A stretch of DNA of 64,000 bases, taken from assembly GCF_027912495.1 (NCBI RefSeq), contig NZ_CP115463.1, positions 2,007,501-2,071,500 of the forward strand, in the 5' to 3' direction. The translations under genes and the position numbers were made by a program. Shown here in pieces: positions 9,905 to 18,359 of this stretch (the stretch's first letter is position 1; every line of letters starts with the position of its first letter). The notes beneath the pieces are model-generated. The model was given only the letters and a program-made list of their open reading frames with translations. It was not told the origin of the DNA and ran no database searches. The stretch is from Caulobacter sp. NIBR1757 (GTDB lineage Bacteria; Pseudomonadota; Alphaproteobacteria; Caulobacterales; Caulobacteraceae).

Positions 9905-10459
9905 TCAGGCGACCTGGGCGTCGTTGGCGAACGGGGGGTCCAACGGTGTTTCGGCCAGGTGGTTGACGTAGTTGCTCAGGGTCTTGAGGCCGACGGCGAG
10001 GACGACATCCAGCGCCTGGGCGCGGGTGAAGCCGGCGGCGGTGAAGGCGGCGATCTCGGCGTCGGAGAGGAAGCCGCGCTCGCGGACCATGCGGACCGTG
10101 AAGGCGCGCAGGGCTTCGAGGCGCGGGTCGGGCAGGGAGCGACGGTCGCGGATCGACCGGATGTCGGCCTCCGGCAGGGCGGCGGCGCGGGCCCGGTGGG
10201 CGTGGGCCGGGGTGCAGTAGTGGCTGTCATGCTCGACCGAAACGGCGAGAAGGACCAACTGCTGTTCGGCGGGCGTGAAGCTCGACTTGGCGAAGATGGC
10301 GGAGAGGGCGAAGTAGCCCTCGAGCAGCTGGGGGCTTTCGGCCATCTGGGCGGCGAGGGCGGGGACGTAGCCGACGGCCTTCTGCGCCTGCTCCAGGAAG
10401 GGCTTGGAGGCGAAGGGGGCGGTCGCGCGGCTGTGGAGTGTGAAATCGGCCATAGCCAA
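9905..10459 (-). CDS. Carboxymuconolactone decarboxylase / AhpD-like family protein
   Basis: 184 residues, all-alpha. The family active-site motif is EHDSHYCTPAHAH (residues 76-88). Cys82 and His86 occupy the positions of the AhpD peroxidatic Cys and its His partner, and Glu76 is present. The partner Cys of the CXXC pair is replaced by Ser79. This single-Cys form is frequent in the wider family and makes a classical thioredoxin-like peroxidase cycle unlikely. The start may be Met1 or Met3. It is the first gene of the AhpD-like/YHS/DoxX operon, 72 bp from the divergent LysR gene. Confidence 0.85.
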   Translation of the reverse strand: MAMADFTLHSRATAPFASKPFLEQAQKAVGYVPALAAQMAESPQLLEGYFALSAIFAKSSFTPAEQQLVLLAVSVEHDSHYCTPAHAHRARAAALPEADIRSIRDRRSLPDPRLEALRAFTVRMVRERGFLSDAEIAAFTAAGFTRAQALDVVLAVGLKTLSNYVNHLAETPLDPPFANDAQVA

Positions 10460-10531
10460 GGGATAGGCTCATCGCTGGCGCGTGATAATCCGGCGCTTGC
10501 GCATATGATCTATGCCGTGACAGCATGAATT

Positions 10532-11416
10532 ATGGACCGCCTCACCGCCCTGCGCCTGTTCCTGAGGGTTGCCGAAACCGGCAGCTTCAGCCGCGCCGCC
10601 GCCGAGGCCGGGGTCGGCCAGTCGGTGGCCAGCCGCGCGGTGGCGACCCTGGAGAGCGAGCTTGGCGGTCGGCTGATGAACCGCACCACCCGCAGCCTGG
10701 CGCTGACCGAGGCCGGGCAAAGGGTGCTCGAACATGCCCGGACCATGGTCGCCGAGTCCGAGGCGATGGAGGCGGCGGTGCGCGGCGCCGAGCGCGAGCC
10801 AGTGGGCCTGTTGCGGGTCTCTGCCTCGGTGGCCTTCACCCGGGCGGAGCTGGCGCCGGTGGCGGGCGATTTCCTGGCCGCCTTTCCGCGAATGCGGCTG
10901 GACCTGATGGCCCGTGACGACCGGGTGGATCTGATCGCCGAGGGTGTCGACCTGGCCCTGCGGCTGGGCGCCCTGGAGGACAGCCGGCTGACGGCGCGTT
11001 GGCTGGGCCGCTATCCCCGTATCGTCGTGGCGGCGCCGGGCCTCGAGACGGCGCACGGCGCGGTGGCCTCGCCGGCTGATCTGGCGGCCTGTCCGACGAT
11101 CAGCCTGACATCGTCGGCCTTTCCGACCCGCTGGCCGCTGGCCAACGGCCGGGAGAAGGCGGAGGTCGAGATCAGTCCAGTCATCCGCACCGCCAACGGC
11201 GATGTCCTCGCCGATCTGGCGCGCGCCGGTCTCGGCGCCGCCCTGGCCCCGGGCTTTCTGGTCAAGGCCGACCTGGAAGCCGGCCGCCTGGTCCGCCTGC
11301 TGCCCGGCTGGAGCGCGCCGCCCCTCGACCTGTCGGCCGTCTGGCACGGGCGCGGCCTGCCGCGAAAGGCCCGGGTGTTTCTCGACTTCATCGCCGCGCG
11401 GCTGGGCGTGAACTGA
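10532..11416 (+). CDS. LysR-family transcriptional regulator
   Basis: 294 residues. The N-terminal winged helix-turn-helix is clear: MDRLTALRLFLRVAETGSFS, then AAAEAGVGQSVASRAVATLE (helix-turn-helix about residues 18-38) and GGRLMNRTTRSLALTEAG. The remaining 200 residues are a periplasmic-binding-like co-inducer domain (RVSASVAFTRAELAPVAGDFLAAFP..., GVDLALRLGALEDSRL). It is divergent from the AhpD-like/YHS/DoxX operon with a 72-bp gap, the usual arrangement in which a LysR protein controls both itself and the neighbouring operon. The inducer is unknown. Confidence 0.93.
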   Translation: MDRLTALRLFLRVAETGSFSRAAAEAGVGQSVASRAVATLESELGGRLMNRTTRSLALTEAGQRVLEHARTMVAESEAMEAAVRGAEREPVGLLRVSASVAFTRAELAPVAGDFLAAFPRMRLDLMARDDRVDLIAEGVDLALRLGALEDSRLTARWLGRYPRIVVAAPGLETAHGAVASPADLAACPTISLTSSAFPTRWPLANGREKAEVEISPVIRTANGDVLADLARAGLGAALAPGFLVKADLEAGRLVRLLPGWSAPPLDLSAVWHGRGLPRKARVFLDFIAARLGVN

Positions 11417-11525
11417 GCAATCAAACAGGTGTTTGCATCGGCCGCTCGCCTGTGCTTCACCCAAGGTGAGCCCGCCGCCCAAGAAGCGAGGCCGCCCCCT
11501 GTGATTCACCTGAGGAAACGAGACG

Positions 11526-13271
11526 ATGACCGACGCCGCCGCGTCCACCTGGCCCGCCATGTCGATCCAGCAGGCCCACGCCCTGCTCACCGCGCCCGGG
11601 GCGCCGTGCGAGATGGAAGAGGTGGTCATCCGGGGCATCCCGACCCGGACCTGGAAAAACGTCCCGGCCACCCTGCGCGACACCCTGGTGGCGGCGCGCG
11701 CTCACGGGGAGAAGATCTTCCTCGTCCATGAGAACGAGCGAGTCAGCTTCGAAGCCTTCTACCGCGCCGTCGTCACCTTCGCCGAAGCGCTGAAGGAGAA
11801 GGGAATTTCCAAGGGCGATCGCGTGGCCATCGTCATGCGCAACCTGCCCGAATGGCCGGTGGCCTTCTATGCGGCGATGAGCCTGGGGGCCATCGTCACG
11901 CCCCTGAACGCCTGGTGGACCGGGGCGGAGCTGGAATACGGCCTGACCGACTCGGGCACCAAGGTCGCCGTCATGGACGTCGAGCGATTCGACCGCCTGG
12001 CCGAGCACCTGCCCAACTGTCCCGACCTGCAGCATGTCTTCGTCAGCCGCATGACCGACGAAAACCAGCACCCCTATGTGAGCAAGATCGAGGAGGTGCT
12101 GGGCGAGCCCAACAGCTGGAAGGACCTTGCGGAAATCCCGCTCTGCGACGTCGAGCTGGGGCCGGAGGACGACGCCACCATCTTCTACACCTCGGGCACC
12201 ACCGGCAAACCGAAGGGCGCCCTGGCCACCCATCGCAACATCAACTCCAACATCATGTCCTCGGCCAGCAGCGCCGCCCGCAGCTTCCTGCGCCGGGGCG
12301 AACAGCCGCCGGCCCCCGATCCGGACGCGCCGCAGAAGGCGATGATGATCTCGGTGCCCTTCTTCCACGCCACGGGATGCTTCGCGGTGCTGAACCCGGT
12401 GATGTTCGGCGGCGGCAAGATCGTCATGATGCGCAAGTGGGACGCCGAACTGGCCATGCAGTTGATCGAGCGAGAGAAGGTCACCGCCGCTGGCGGCGTG
12501 CCGACCATCGCCTGGCAGCTGATCGAGCATCCGGCCCGCGAGAAGTACGACCTCTCGAGCCTCGAAAGCGTCTCCTACGGCGGCGCCCCGAGCGCCCCGG
12601 AACTGGTCCGCAAGATCAAGGAAACCTGGCCCAAATCCGCCCCCGGCAACGGCTGGGGGATGACCGAAACCAGCGCCACGGCCACCCAGCACGGGGCCGA
12701 GGACTACGAGCACCGTCCGACCAGCTGCGGCCCGGCCGTGGCCGTCACCGACCTGAAGATCATGAGCGTCGAGGGCGACCGCGAACTGCCGGTCGGCGAG
12801 GTCGGCGAGCTGTGGTGCAAGGGGCCGCAGGTGGTGAAGGGCTATTGGAACAAGCCGGAAGCCACGGCCCAGACCTTCGTCGACGGCTGGGTGAAGACCG
12901 GCGACCTGGCGCGGCTCGACGAGGAGGGCTTCTGCTACATCATCGACCGGGCCAAGGACATGCTGATCCGCGGCGGCGAGAACATCTACTGCATCGAGGT
13001 CGAGAACGTCCTCTATGACCATCCGGCGGTGATGGACGCCGCCCTGGTCGGGCTGCCGCACAAGCAGCTGGGCGAGGAGCCGGCGGCCGTGGTCACGCTC
13101 AAGCCCGGCAGCCACGCCACCGAGCAGGAGCTGCGGGCCTTCGTCGCCGACCGGCTGGCGGCCTTCAAGGTGCCGGTCCGCATCGCCTTCTGGCACGAGA
13201 CCCTGCCGCGCAACGCCAACGGCAAGATCATGAAGCCCGAGGTGAAGAAGATCCTCGAGGCGATGAGCTAG
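11526..13271 (+). CDS. Acyl-CoA synthetase, AMP-forming (class I adenylating enzyme)
   Basis: 581 residues. The phosphate-binding loop TSGTTGKPKG starts at residue 222. The second core motif GNGWGMTETSATATQHG and the hinge and C-terminal motifs KTGDLARLDEEGFCYIIDRAKDML and NGKIMKPEV follow, with the catalytic Lys in the last. It activates a carboxylic acid to acyl-AMP and then acyl-CoA. It looks closest to medium- or long-chain or aryl acid-CoA ligases, but the pocket cannot be assigned from reading alone. It stands alone between a LysR gene and a DUF1801 gene, 109 bp after the former. The start ATG follows GAGGAAACGAG, a good ribosome site. Confidence 0.9.
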   Translation: MTDAAASTWPAMSIQQAHALLTAPGAPCEMEEVVIRGIPTRTWKNVPATLRDTLVAARAHGEKIFLVHENERVSFEAFYRAVVTFAEALKEKGISKGDRVAIVMRNLPEWPVAFYAAMSLGAIVTPLNAWWTGAELEYGLTDSGTKVAVMDVERFDRLAEHLPNCPDLQHVFVSRMTDENQHPYVSKIEEVLGEPNSWKDLAEIPLCDVELGPEDDATIFYTSGTTGKPKGALATHRNINSNIMSSASSAARSFLRRGEQPPAPDPDAPQKAMMISVPFFHATGCFAVLNPVMFGGGKIVMMRKWDAELAMQLIEREKVTAAGGVPTIAWQLIEHPAREKYDLSSLESVSYGGAPSAPELVRKIKETWPKSAPGNGWGMTETSATATQHGAEDYEHRPTSCGPAVAVTDLKIMSVEGDRELPVGEVGELWCKGPQVVKGYWNKPEATAQTFVDGWVKTGDLARLDEEGFCYIIDRAKDMLIRGGENIYCIEVENVLYDHPAVMDAALVGLPHKQLGEEPAAVVTLKPGSHATEQELRAFVADRLAAFKVPVRIAFWHETLPRNANGKIMKPEVKKILEAMS

Positions 13272-13330
13272 GGTCCGGGACTGGACCATCGCGAGGTCTC
13301 GCCCGTAATCTGCGGGTGAGGAGACGAGCC

Positions 13331-13705
13331 ATGGTCCAGTCCAGCGCCCCGACCGTTGACGCCTACATGCTGGAGGTCAGCCGCGAGCGGCTGCCCTACA
13401 TCCAGGCCCTGCGCGAAGCCTGCCTGAAGGCCCTGCCGGGCTGGGAAGAGAAGATGAGCTACGGCATGCCGGCCTATGGTCCGGTCGGTGCGCCCGACGT
13501 CGGCGTGGCGTTCAACAGTCAGAAACAGCACGTCGCCTTCTACGCCGGACAGGCGGCCATCCAGAAGTTCGCGGCCGAGCTGGCCGTGCCGGGGATCAGC
13601 TGCGGCAAGGGCTGCGTCCGCTACATGAACCCCAGGAAGATGGATTTCGCCGTCATCGAGGCGATGCTGCGGGACATCCACGACCGGCGCCAACCGGCCT
13701 GTTGA
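13331..13705 (+). CDS. DUF1801 (YdhG-like) protein
   Basis: 124 residues. The pattern LPYIQALREACLKALPGWEEKMSYGMPAYGPVG followed by VAFNSQKQHVAFYAG is the DUF1801 fold seen in small cytoplasmic proteins such as YdhG/YjhX-type iron or stress proteins; a proven role is lacking. ATG at 13331 has GAGGAG about seven bases upstream; the in-frame GTG at 13316 lies within that ribosome site and is rejected. It follows the acyl-CoA synthetase by 59 bp on the same strand. A second DUF1801 protein is at 46714, different in sequence. Confidence 0.8.
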   Translation: MVQSSAPTVDAYMLEVSRERLPYIQALREACLKALPGWEEKMSYGMPAYGPVGAPDVGVAFNSQKQHVAFYAGQAAIQKFAAELAVPGISCGKGCVRYMNPRKMDFAVIEAMLRDIHDRRQPAC

Positions 13706-13870
13706 GCCTCTCGCCGGCGGAAAATCGAACGGCCGATACAGAAAAGCGCGCCATCTCCTCATTTCGGGGCATGACCCCCTAGTAACCCGGATCGGGTCAG
13801 GTCAATGTCCGGCGGCGCGGGGGGAACGCGCGTCGAGGGGCCGGTCCGGGGGGACGGCCCCTCTTCCATT

Positions 13871-15367
13871 TCAGGCGCTGATCGGCGGCTTGCGGCCGGC
13901 CCAGGGTTGGGCCGCCTCCAGCTGATAGGCCAGTTCGAACAACAGCTTCTCCTGGCCGACGCGGGCGCAGATCTGGCTGCCGACCGGCAGGCCATCCTCG
14001 GTCCAGTCGAGGGGCACGCTCATCGAGGGGGCGCCGGCGACGTTCTGCAGCGGGGTGTAGCCGACGTAGTCGGTGAGGCGGCGGGACAGTTCCTCGAACG
14101 GAACGTCGCCGGACACATAGCCGAGCTCCACGGCGGGCGTGGCCAGGACCGGCGACAGGATGACGTCGTATCTGTCGAACCAGCTGTCGTAGCTGCGCAC
14201 GTCAGCCTCCAGCCGGCCGATGGCCGCTTGCAGCGCGCCGGGCGGCAGGGTGGCGATCAGCTGGGCCATGCCCAGGGAGAAAGGCTCAAGCAGGGTGGCG
14301 TCGGGAGCGCGGCCGATCGCCTTGCCGACCGCCTCGACCAGCATCGCCGCGCCGGAGGACCAGAGGGTCAGGAAGTCCTGGCCGAACTGGACGCTGTCCA
14401 TCGGCCAGTCGGTCGGCTCGACATGGTGGCTGAGGCCTTCCAGCAGGCGGCCGGTGCTTTGGATGGCGGCGGCCACCGCGGGGCCCGGCGCCTTGCCGCT
14501 GCCGCTGGTCATCAGCAGGCCGACCTTCAGCTTGCGGCGCAGCGGCGTGGTGACCATACCGATCGGGGGCAGGGGGCCGTCCTGGCGTTCGGTGGCGGCG
14601 AACAGGGCGGCCGAGTCGCGGACCGTGCGGGTGACCGCGTGGTTGACGCTGATATCGACGGCGCTCTTGCCCGGGTTGGGATCGATCAGCCGGCCGCGTG
14701 AGGGCTTCAGCCCGAACAGACCGCAGTTGCTGGAGGGGATGCGGATCGAGCCGCCGCCGTCGCTGGCGTGGGCCATGGGGATGACGCCGCTGGCCACCGC
14801 CACGGCCGCGCCCCCGGAGGAGCCGCCGCTGCTGCGGTCCGGGTTCCAGGGATTGCGGGTGGGGTTGTAGCCGATCGGCTCGGTGGTCGGCAGGAAGCCG
14901 TACTCCGGCGTCGCCGACTTGCCGAAGAAGACCAGGCCGGCCCGTTGGAACGAGTCGATATAGACATCCTGGGTCCTGGCCGGCGGGTGGCCTAGCGTCC
15001 AGCGGGAGCCCGACCGGGTGGGCATGCCGACATAGTCGTCGAGATCCTTGACCAGAAAGGGGACGCCGGCGAACGGTCCGGTCTGGCCGCCCTTCTTCGC
15101 CTGGTCGAGGGCGCGGTCGAAGTCGGAGTTGACGATGAAGTTCAGCTTGGGCTGCAGGGCTTCGGCCTTGCGGACGGTGGCTTCCATCAACTCGCCGGCG
15201 GTCAGCTCGCCCTTGCGGATGCGGCTCGCCCATTCGGTGGCGTCGGGGGTCCAGGGAGCGGCGTTGGCCGGAACGGTGACGGCTGTGTCGGTCGCGCAGC
15301 CGGCGGCGGTCAGCGCGCCGGCGCCGGCGGTGGCGGCCAGCAGGCCGCGGCGTGTCAGTTCGGTCAT
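13871..15367 (-). CDS. Amidase-signature family amidohydrolase, exported
   Basis: 498 residues. The N-terminus MTELTRRGLLAATAGAGALT has a twin-arginine-like TRRGLL motif followed by AAGC at residue 24, so the enzyme is probably exported and perhaps lipid-modified. The Ser-Ser-Lys triad of the amidase signature family is complete: Lys107 (FLVKDLDD), the GGSSGG loop at 181-186 and the nucleophile Ser207 in DGGGSIRIPSSNCG. It hydrolyses a carboxamide or cyclic amide (6-aminohexanoate-cyclic-dimer hydrolase and related peptide amidases share this layout); the substrate is unknown. It is divergent from nupC with about 210 bp between. Confidence 0.88.
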   Translation of the reverse strand: MTELTRRGLLAATAGAGALTAAGCATDTAVTVPANAAPWTPDATEWASRIRKGELTAGELMEATVRKAEALQPKLNFIVNSDFDRALDQAKKGGQTGPFAGVPFLVKDLDDYVGMPTRSGSRWTLGHPPARTQDVYIDSFQRAGLVFFGKSATPEYGFLPTTEPIGYNPTRNPWNPDRSSGGSSGGAAVAVASGVIPMAHASDGGGSIRIPSSNCGLFGLKPSRGRLIDPNPGKSAVDISVNHAVTRTVRDSAALFAATERQDGPLPPIGMVTTPLRRKLKVGLLMTSGSGKAPGPAVAAAIQSTGRLLEGLSHHVEPTDWPMDSVQFGQDFLTLWSSGAAMLVEAVGKAIGRAPDATLLEPFSLGMAQLIATLPPGALQAAIGRLEADVRSYDSWFDRYDVILSPVLATPAVELGYVSGDVPFEELSRRLTDYVGYTPLQNVAGAPSMSVPLDWTEDGLPVGSQICARVGQEKLLFELAYQLEAAQPWAGRKPPISA

Positions 15368-15578
15368 GGTCTCGCCCCTGAGCTTTCGTCCCCGTCCGGT
15401 GCGTCTGTTCGCGCCCCTGAACGCTGATCAGAGTGGCACAACGGGGCCCCGGCGCAACTGCACCGATTGAGTAGGGGGCGGGGCCGCCTCTTTCCTTGCG
15501 CCGGGGCGTCCATTCGTAGTCAATCGGCCTTTGGGGCGCGTGGAACCGGCGGGGAGTCGGGGCGCGCAGGAGTGGACC

Positions 15579-16934
15579 ATGTTTCGTCTGGAGAACGCCC
15601 AGAGCCTGATCGGGCTGGCGGCGACCCTGCTGATCTGCTGGGTGGTGTCCGAGAACCGCAAGGGCTTTCCATGGCGCCTGGCCATCGGCGCGCTGGCCGT
15701 GCAGGTCGGGCTGATCTTCCTGCTGTTCGGCGTGCCGGCCCTGCAGGGGGTGGTGCTGGGCATCAGCGGCGCGGTCGACGGGCTGGCGGCGGGCACCGCC
15801 AAGGGAACGCAGTTCGTGTTCGGCTACCTGGGCGGCGGCCCCTCGCCCTATCCGATCGACAACCCCGGCGCGGCCTTCGTCTTCGCCTTCCAGGTGCTGC
15901 CGCTGATCCTGGTGATCTCGGCCCTGTCGGCGCTGCTCTGGCACTGGAAGATCCTCAAGTGGATCATCAAGGGCTTCGGCTTCCTGTTCGAGAAGACCAT
16001 GGGCATGGGCGGCGCCTCGGCGACGGCGACAGCCGCCAACATCTTCGTCGGCATGGTCGAAACGCCCATCATCATCAGGGCTTACCTCGACAAGCTGACG
16101 CGCTCCGAACTGTTCATGATGATGGTCGTCGGCCTGGCCACGGTGGCCGGCTCGACCATGGTGGCCTATGCCCTGGTACTGAAGGCGACCCTGCCGAATG
16201 CGGCCGCCCACGTGCTCGTCGCCTCGGTGGTTTCGGCGCCGGCCGGGGTTCTGCTGGCCCGGATCATCGTGCCCGAGAAGAAGGGCGAGGGCGGGGTCAA
16301 TGTCGATTACACCTCGCTGCTGCGCTACGAGAGTTCCATCGACGCCATTTCCAAGGGCGTGGCGGACGGTCTGATGGTGGTGCTGAACATCAGCGCCATC
16401 CTGATCGTCTTCGTGGCCCTGGTGGCCATCGGCAACGAGATCCTCGGCCTGCTGCCCGCCGTCGGCGGTGAGAAGGTCAGTGTCGAGCGGATCCTCGGCA
16501 TCCTGTTCGCGCCGCTGGCCTGGTCGTTGGGCATCGACTGGAACGAGGCGGGCAAGGCCGGCTATCTGCTGGGGGTCAAGCTGATGCTGACCGAGTTCAT
16601 CGGCTTCATCCAGCTGGGCGCCATCCCGGCCGGCGAGATGAGCGAGCGGACCCGGATGATCATGACCTATGCCCTGTGCGGCTTCGCCAATGTCGGGTCG
16701 GTGGGGATCACGGTGTCCGGGTTGGGCGTGCTGATGCCCGAGCGGCGCGCCGAGGTGATCGGCATGGTCTGGAAGGCGCTGCTGGGCGGCTTCCTGGCCA
16801 CCTGCATGACCGCCGCCGTGGTCGGCGCCATGCCGCGCGAGCTGTTCGGCATCGCGCCGGACGCAGCCCCGGCCGCGGCCTCGGCGCCGACTGTCGAACA
16901 ACCCAAGGTGCCGGTCGACGCGCCGAAACCATAA
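15579..16934 (+). CDS. nupC: Concentrative nucleoside transporter, NupC/CNT family
   Basis: 451 residues with about ten membrane helices. Family segments are visible: VFAFQVLPLILVISALSALLWHW, GGASATATAANIFVGMVETP, MMVVGLATVAGSTMVAYA, GKAGYLLGVKLMLTEF and CGFANVGSVGI; the last ones contain the conserved nucleoside- and cation-binding residues. It imports nucleosides with H+ or Na+. Met at 15579 follows AGGAG and is chosen over an in-frame start at 15531. The C-terminal 30 residues are an Ala/Pro-rich tail. The gene for a GST follows after 19 bp, probably in the same transcript. Confidence 0.9.
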   Translation: MFRLENAQSLIGLAATLLICWVVSENRKGFPWRLAIGALAVQVGLIFLLFGVPALQGVVLGISGAVDGLAAGTAKGTQFVFGYLGGGPSPYPIDNPGAAFVFAFQVLPLILVISALSALLWHWKILKWIIKGFGFLFEKTMGMGGASATATAANIFVGMVETPIIIRAYLDKLTRSELFMMMVVGLATVAGSTMVAYALVLKATLPNAAAHVLVASVVSAPAGVLLARIIVPEKKGEGGVNVDYTSLLRYESSIDAISKGVADGLMVVLNISAILIVFVALVAIGNEILGLLPAVGGEKVSVERILGILFAPLAWSLGIDWNEAGKAGYLLGVKLMLTEFIGFIQLGAIPAGEMSERTRMIMTYALCGFANVGSVGITVSGLGVLMPERRAEVIGMVWKALLGGFLATCMTAAVVGAMPRELFGIAPDAAPAAASAPTVEQPKVPVDAPKP

Positions 16935-16953
16935 GACCAACGGGAAGAACGCC

Positions 16954-17577
16954 ATGAAACTCTACGACAGCTTCCGCGCGCCCAATCCGCGCCGTGTGCG
17001 CTGGTTCCTGGCCGAGAAGGGCAATCCGGCGGGCGTCGAGGTGGTCAACCTCGATGTCTTCAAGGGCGAGCACAGGACCGAGAGCTTCCTCGCCAAGGCC
17101 GGTCTGCCCAATGTGCCGGCCCTGGAGATCGACGACGACACGACGATCACCGAGTCGGTGGCCATCTGCCGCTATCTGGAGAGCCTCTATCCCGAGCCCA
17201 ACATGTTCGGCTGCGATCCCCGCGAGGCGGCCGTGTTCGAGATGTGGCTGCGGCGGGTCGAGATGATGCTGGCCACGCCCCTGATGCTGGCGGTGCGCCA
17301 CAGCCACCCGGCCCTGGCGGCGCTGGAAACCCAGGTGCCGGAGATTGCCGCCAGCAACCTGGCGGGCGGCACGCGGGCCATCAAGGTCTTCAACCGCCAG
17401 CTGAAGGACAGCGAATTCATCGCCGGCGACCGCATCAGCATGGCCGACATCGTCGCCGCCACGGCGATCGACTTCTCACGCATGGCCAAGTTCGCCATCC
17501 CCGAGGAGATGGAGGCGGCGCGGCGCTGGTACGATTCCATGATGGCCCGGCCGGCGGCGGCCGCGGGGGTCAAGTGA
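16954..17577 (+). CDS. Glutathione S-transferase
   Basis: 207 residues with an N-terminal thioredoxin-like domain (MKLYDSFRAPNPRRVRWFLAEKG, then LPNVPALEIDDDTTITESVAICRYLE, holding the cis-Pro and the glutathione-binding Glu-Ser) and a C-terminal helical domain (FIAGDRISMADIVAATAIDF with the N-capping box). It conjugates or reduces substrates with glutathione in the cytosol. It follows nupC by 19 bp. Two other GST genes in the window (20446 and 57079) are clearly different paralogues. Confidence 0.9.
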   Translation: MKLYDSFRAPNPRRVRWFLAEKGNPAGVEVVNLDVFKGEHRTESFLAKAGLPNVPALEIDDDTTITESVAICRYLESLYPEPNMFGCDPREAAVFEMWLRRVEMMLATPLMLAVRHSHPALAALETQVPEIAASNLAGGTRAIKVFNRQLKDSEFIAGDRISMADIVAATAIDFSRMAKFAIPEEMEAARRWYDSMMARPAAAAGVK

Positions 17578-17600
17578 TCGACCCCGGTGCTGTCACGCCG

Positions 17601-17720
17601 TCAGACGGTGCGCGACAGCGTCGTGTAGAGGCCGTCGTCGTGGGCGCTGCTGAGGCCCGCGACGGCTAGAGCGGTGGTCAGCACCACCGACGAACAGAAT
17701 ATGAGGAACAGTTTCCTCAT
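17601..17720 (-). CDS. Small exported peptide, 39 residues
   Basis: The minus-strand frame reads MRKLFLIFCSSVVLTTALAV, then AGLSSAHDDGLYTTLSRTV and a stop. The first 26 residues are a good signal peptide (basic start, hydrophobic core, ending GLSSA before HDD), so a peptide of about 13 residues could be released, or the whole could stay anchored. A GGGAG ribosome site lies eight bases before the ATG. It is an isolated gene between a GST and a thioesterase. The first 20 bases of the gene form an 8-bp stem (ATGAGGAA/TTCCTCAT), burying the start codon. No family is recognised; whether it is translated is not proven. Confidence 0.5.
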   Translation of the reverse strand: MRKLFLIFCSSVVLTTALAVAGLSSAHDDGLYTTLSRTV

Positions 17721-17830
17721 GGCGAAATCTCCCGTGTCCTTGAGCCTGTAGGTGGGAGACCGCCGGTCGGAATTCAACTTAACGCTACGTCATACAGCAT
17801 GAAGCTTTTGTCATGCCGCAATGAGCGAAA

Positions 17831-18289
17831 CTACAGGCGGCGGGCGACGCGTTTGACGACGCCTGAGAAGCTCATCATCGGGCTGTCGCCGGTGCGGATC
17901 AGGCCGCGCACGAAGACCATCGACTTGCCGGCCTTGGTCACCTCGCCGTTGCATTCGATCAGGTCGCCGACATGGGCGGGGCCGAGGAACTCGCCGCCCA
18001 GGCTGACGGTGACCGAATGGCCGCCCTCCAGCTCGCGGTGGGCGATGGCGAACAAGCAGAAGTCGGCGAAGGTCAGCATGCAGCCGCCATGCATGAAACC
18101 GCCGCCGTTCATATGGTTCTGCTCGGCCCGGAAACCGCAACGGACAGAACCGTCGGCCTCTTCCTTGAAGTAGAAGGGGCCGGACTGGTTCTCGAACGGA
18201 TCACTGCTCCAGGATTTCCACCCGGCCCACTCGCCCTCGGTGATCAGGCGCGGTCCGCTCGAACCCGTCTCAGTGCCGTCCGCCATCAT
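17831..18289 (-). CDS. PaaI-type hotdog-fold thioesterase
   Basis: 152 residues. The family core MNGGGFMHGGCMLTFADFCLFAIA contains the conserved H-G-G segment of PaaI/4HBT acyl-CoA thioesterases, followed by SVTVSLGGEFLGPAHVGDLIECNGEV, the long hotdog strand region. Such enzymes hydrolyse acyl-CoA or aryl-CoA thioesters. Start: two ATGs in tandem (18289 and 18286); the GGGGA upstream suits the second slightly better. The next gene downstream in the same direction, the tyrosinase, is transcribed from further right, so the thioesterase may be its operon partner (70 bp gap). Confidence 0.85.
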   Translation of the reverse strand: MMADGTETGSSGPRLITEGEWAGWKSWSSDPFENQSGPFYFKEEADGSVRCGFRAEQNHMNGGGFMHGGCMLTFADFCLFAIAHRELEGGHSVTVSLGGEFLGPAHVGDLIECNGEVTKAGKSMVFVRGLIRTGDSPMMSFSGVVKRVARRL

Positions 18290-18359
18290 CTGTCCCCTTG
18301 CTTTGCCGCAGGGAGTTAGACGGCGGCTCCGGGGGCATCAAGCCCCCGAAGCTGATGTC

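Noticed and set aside
13759-13810. Short dyad CCCGGATCGGG between DUF1801 and the amidase
   Set aside because: Only a 4-bp stem with no T tract; expected often in such GC-rich sequence.
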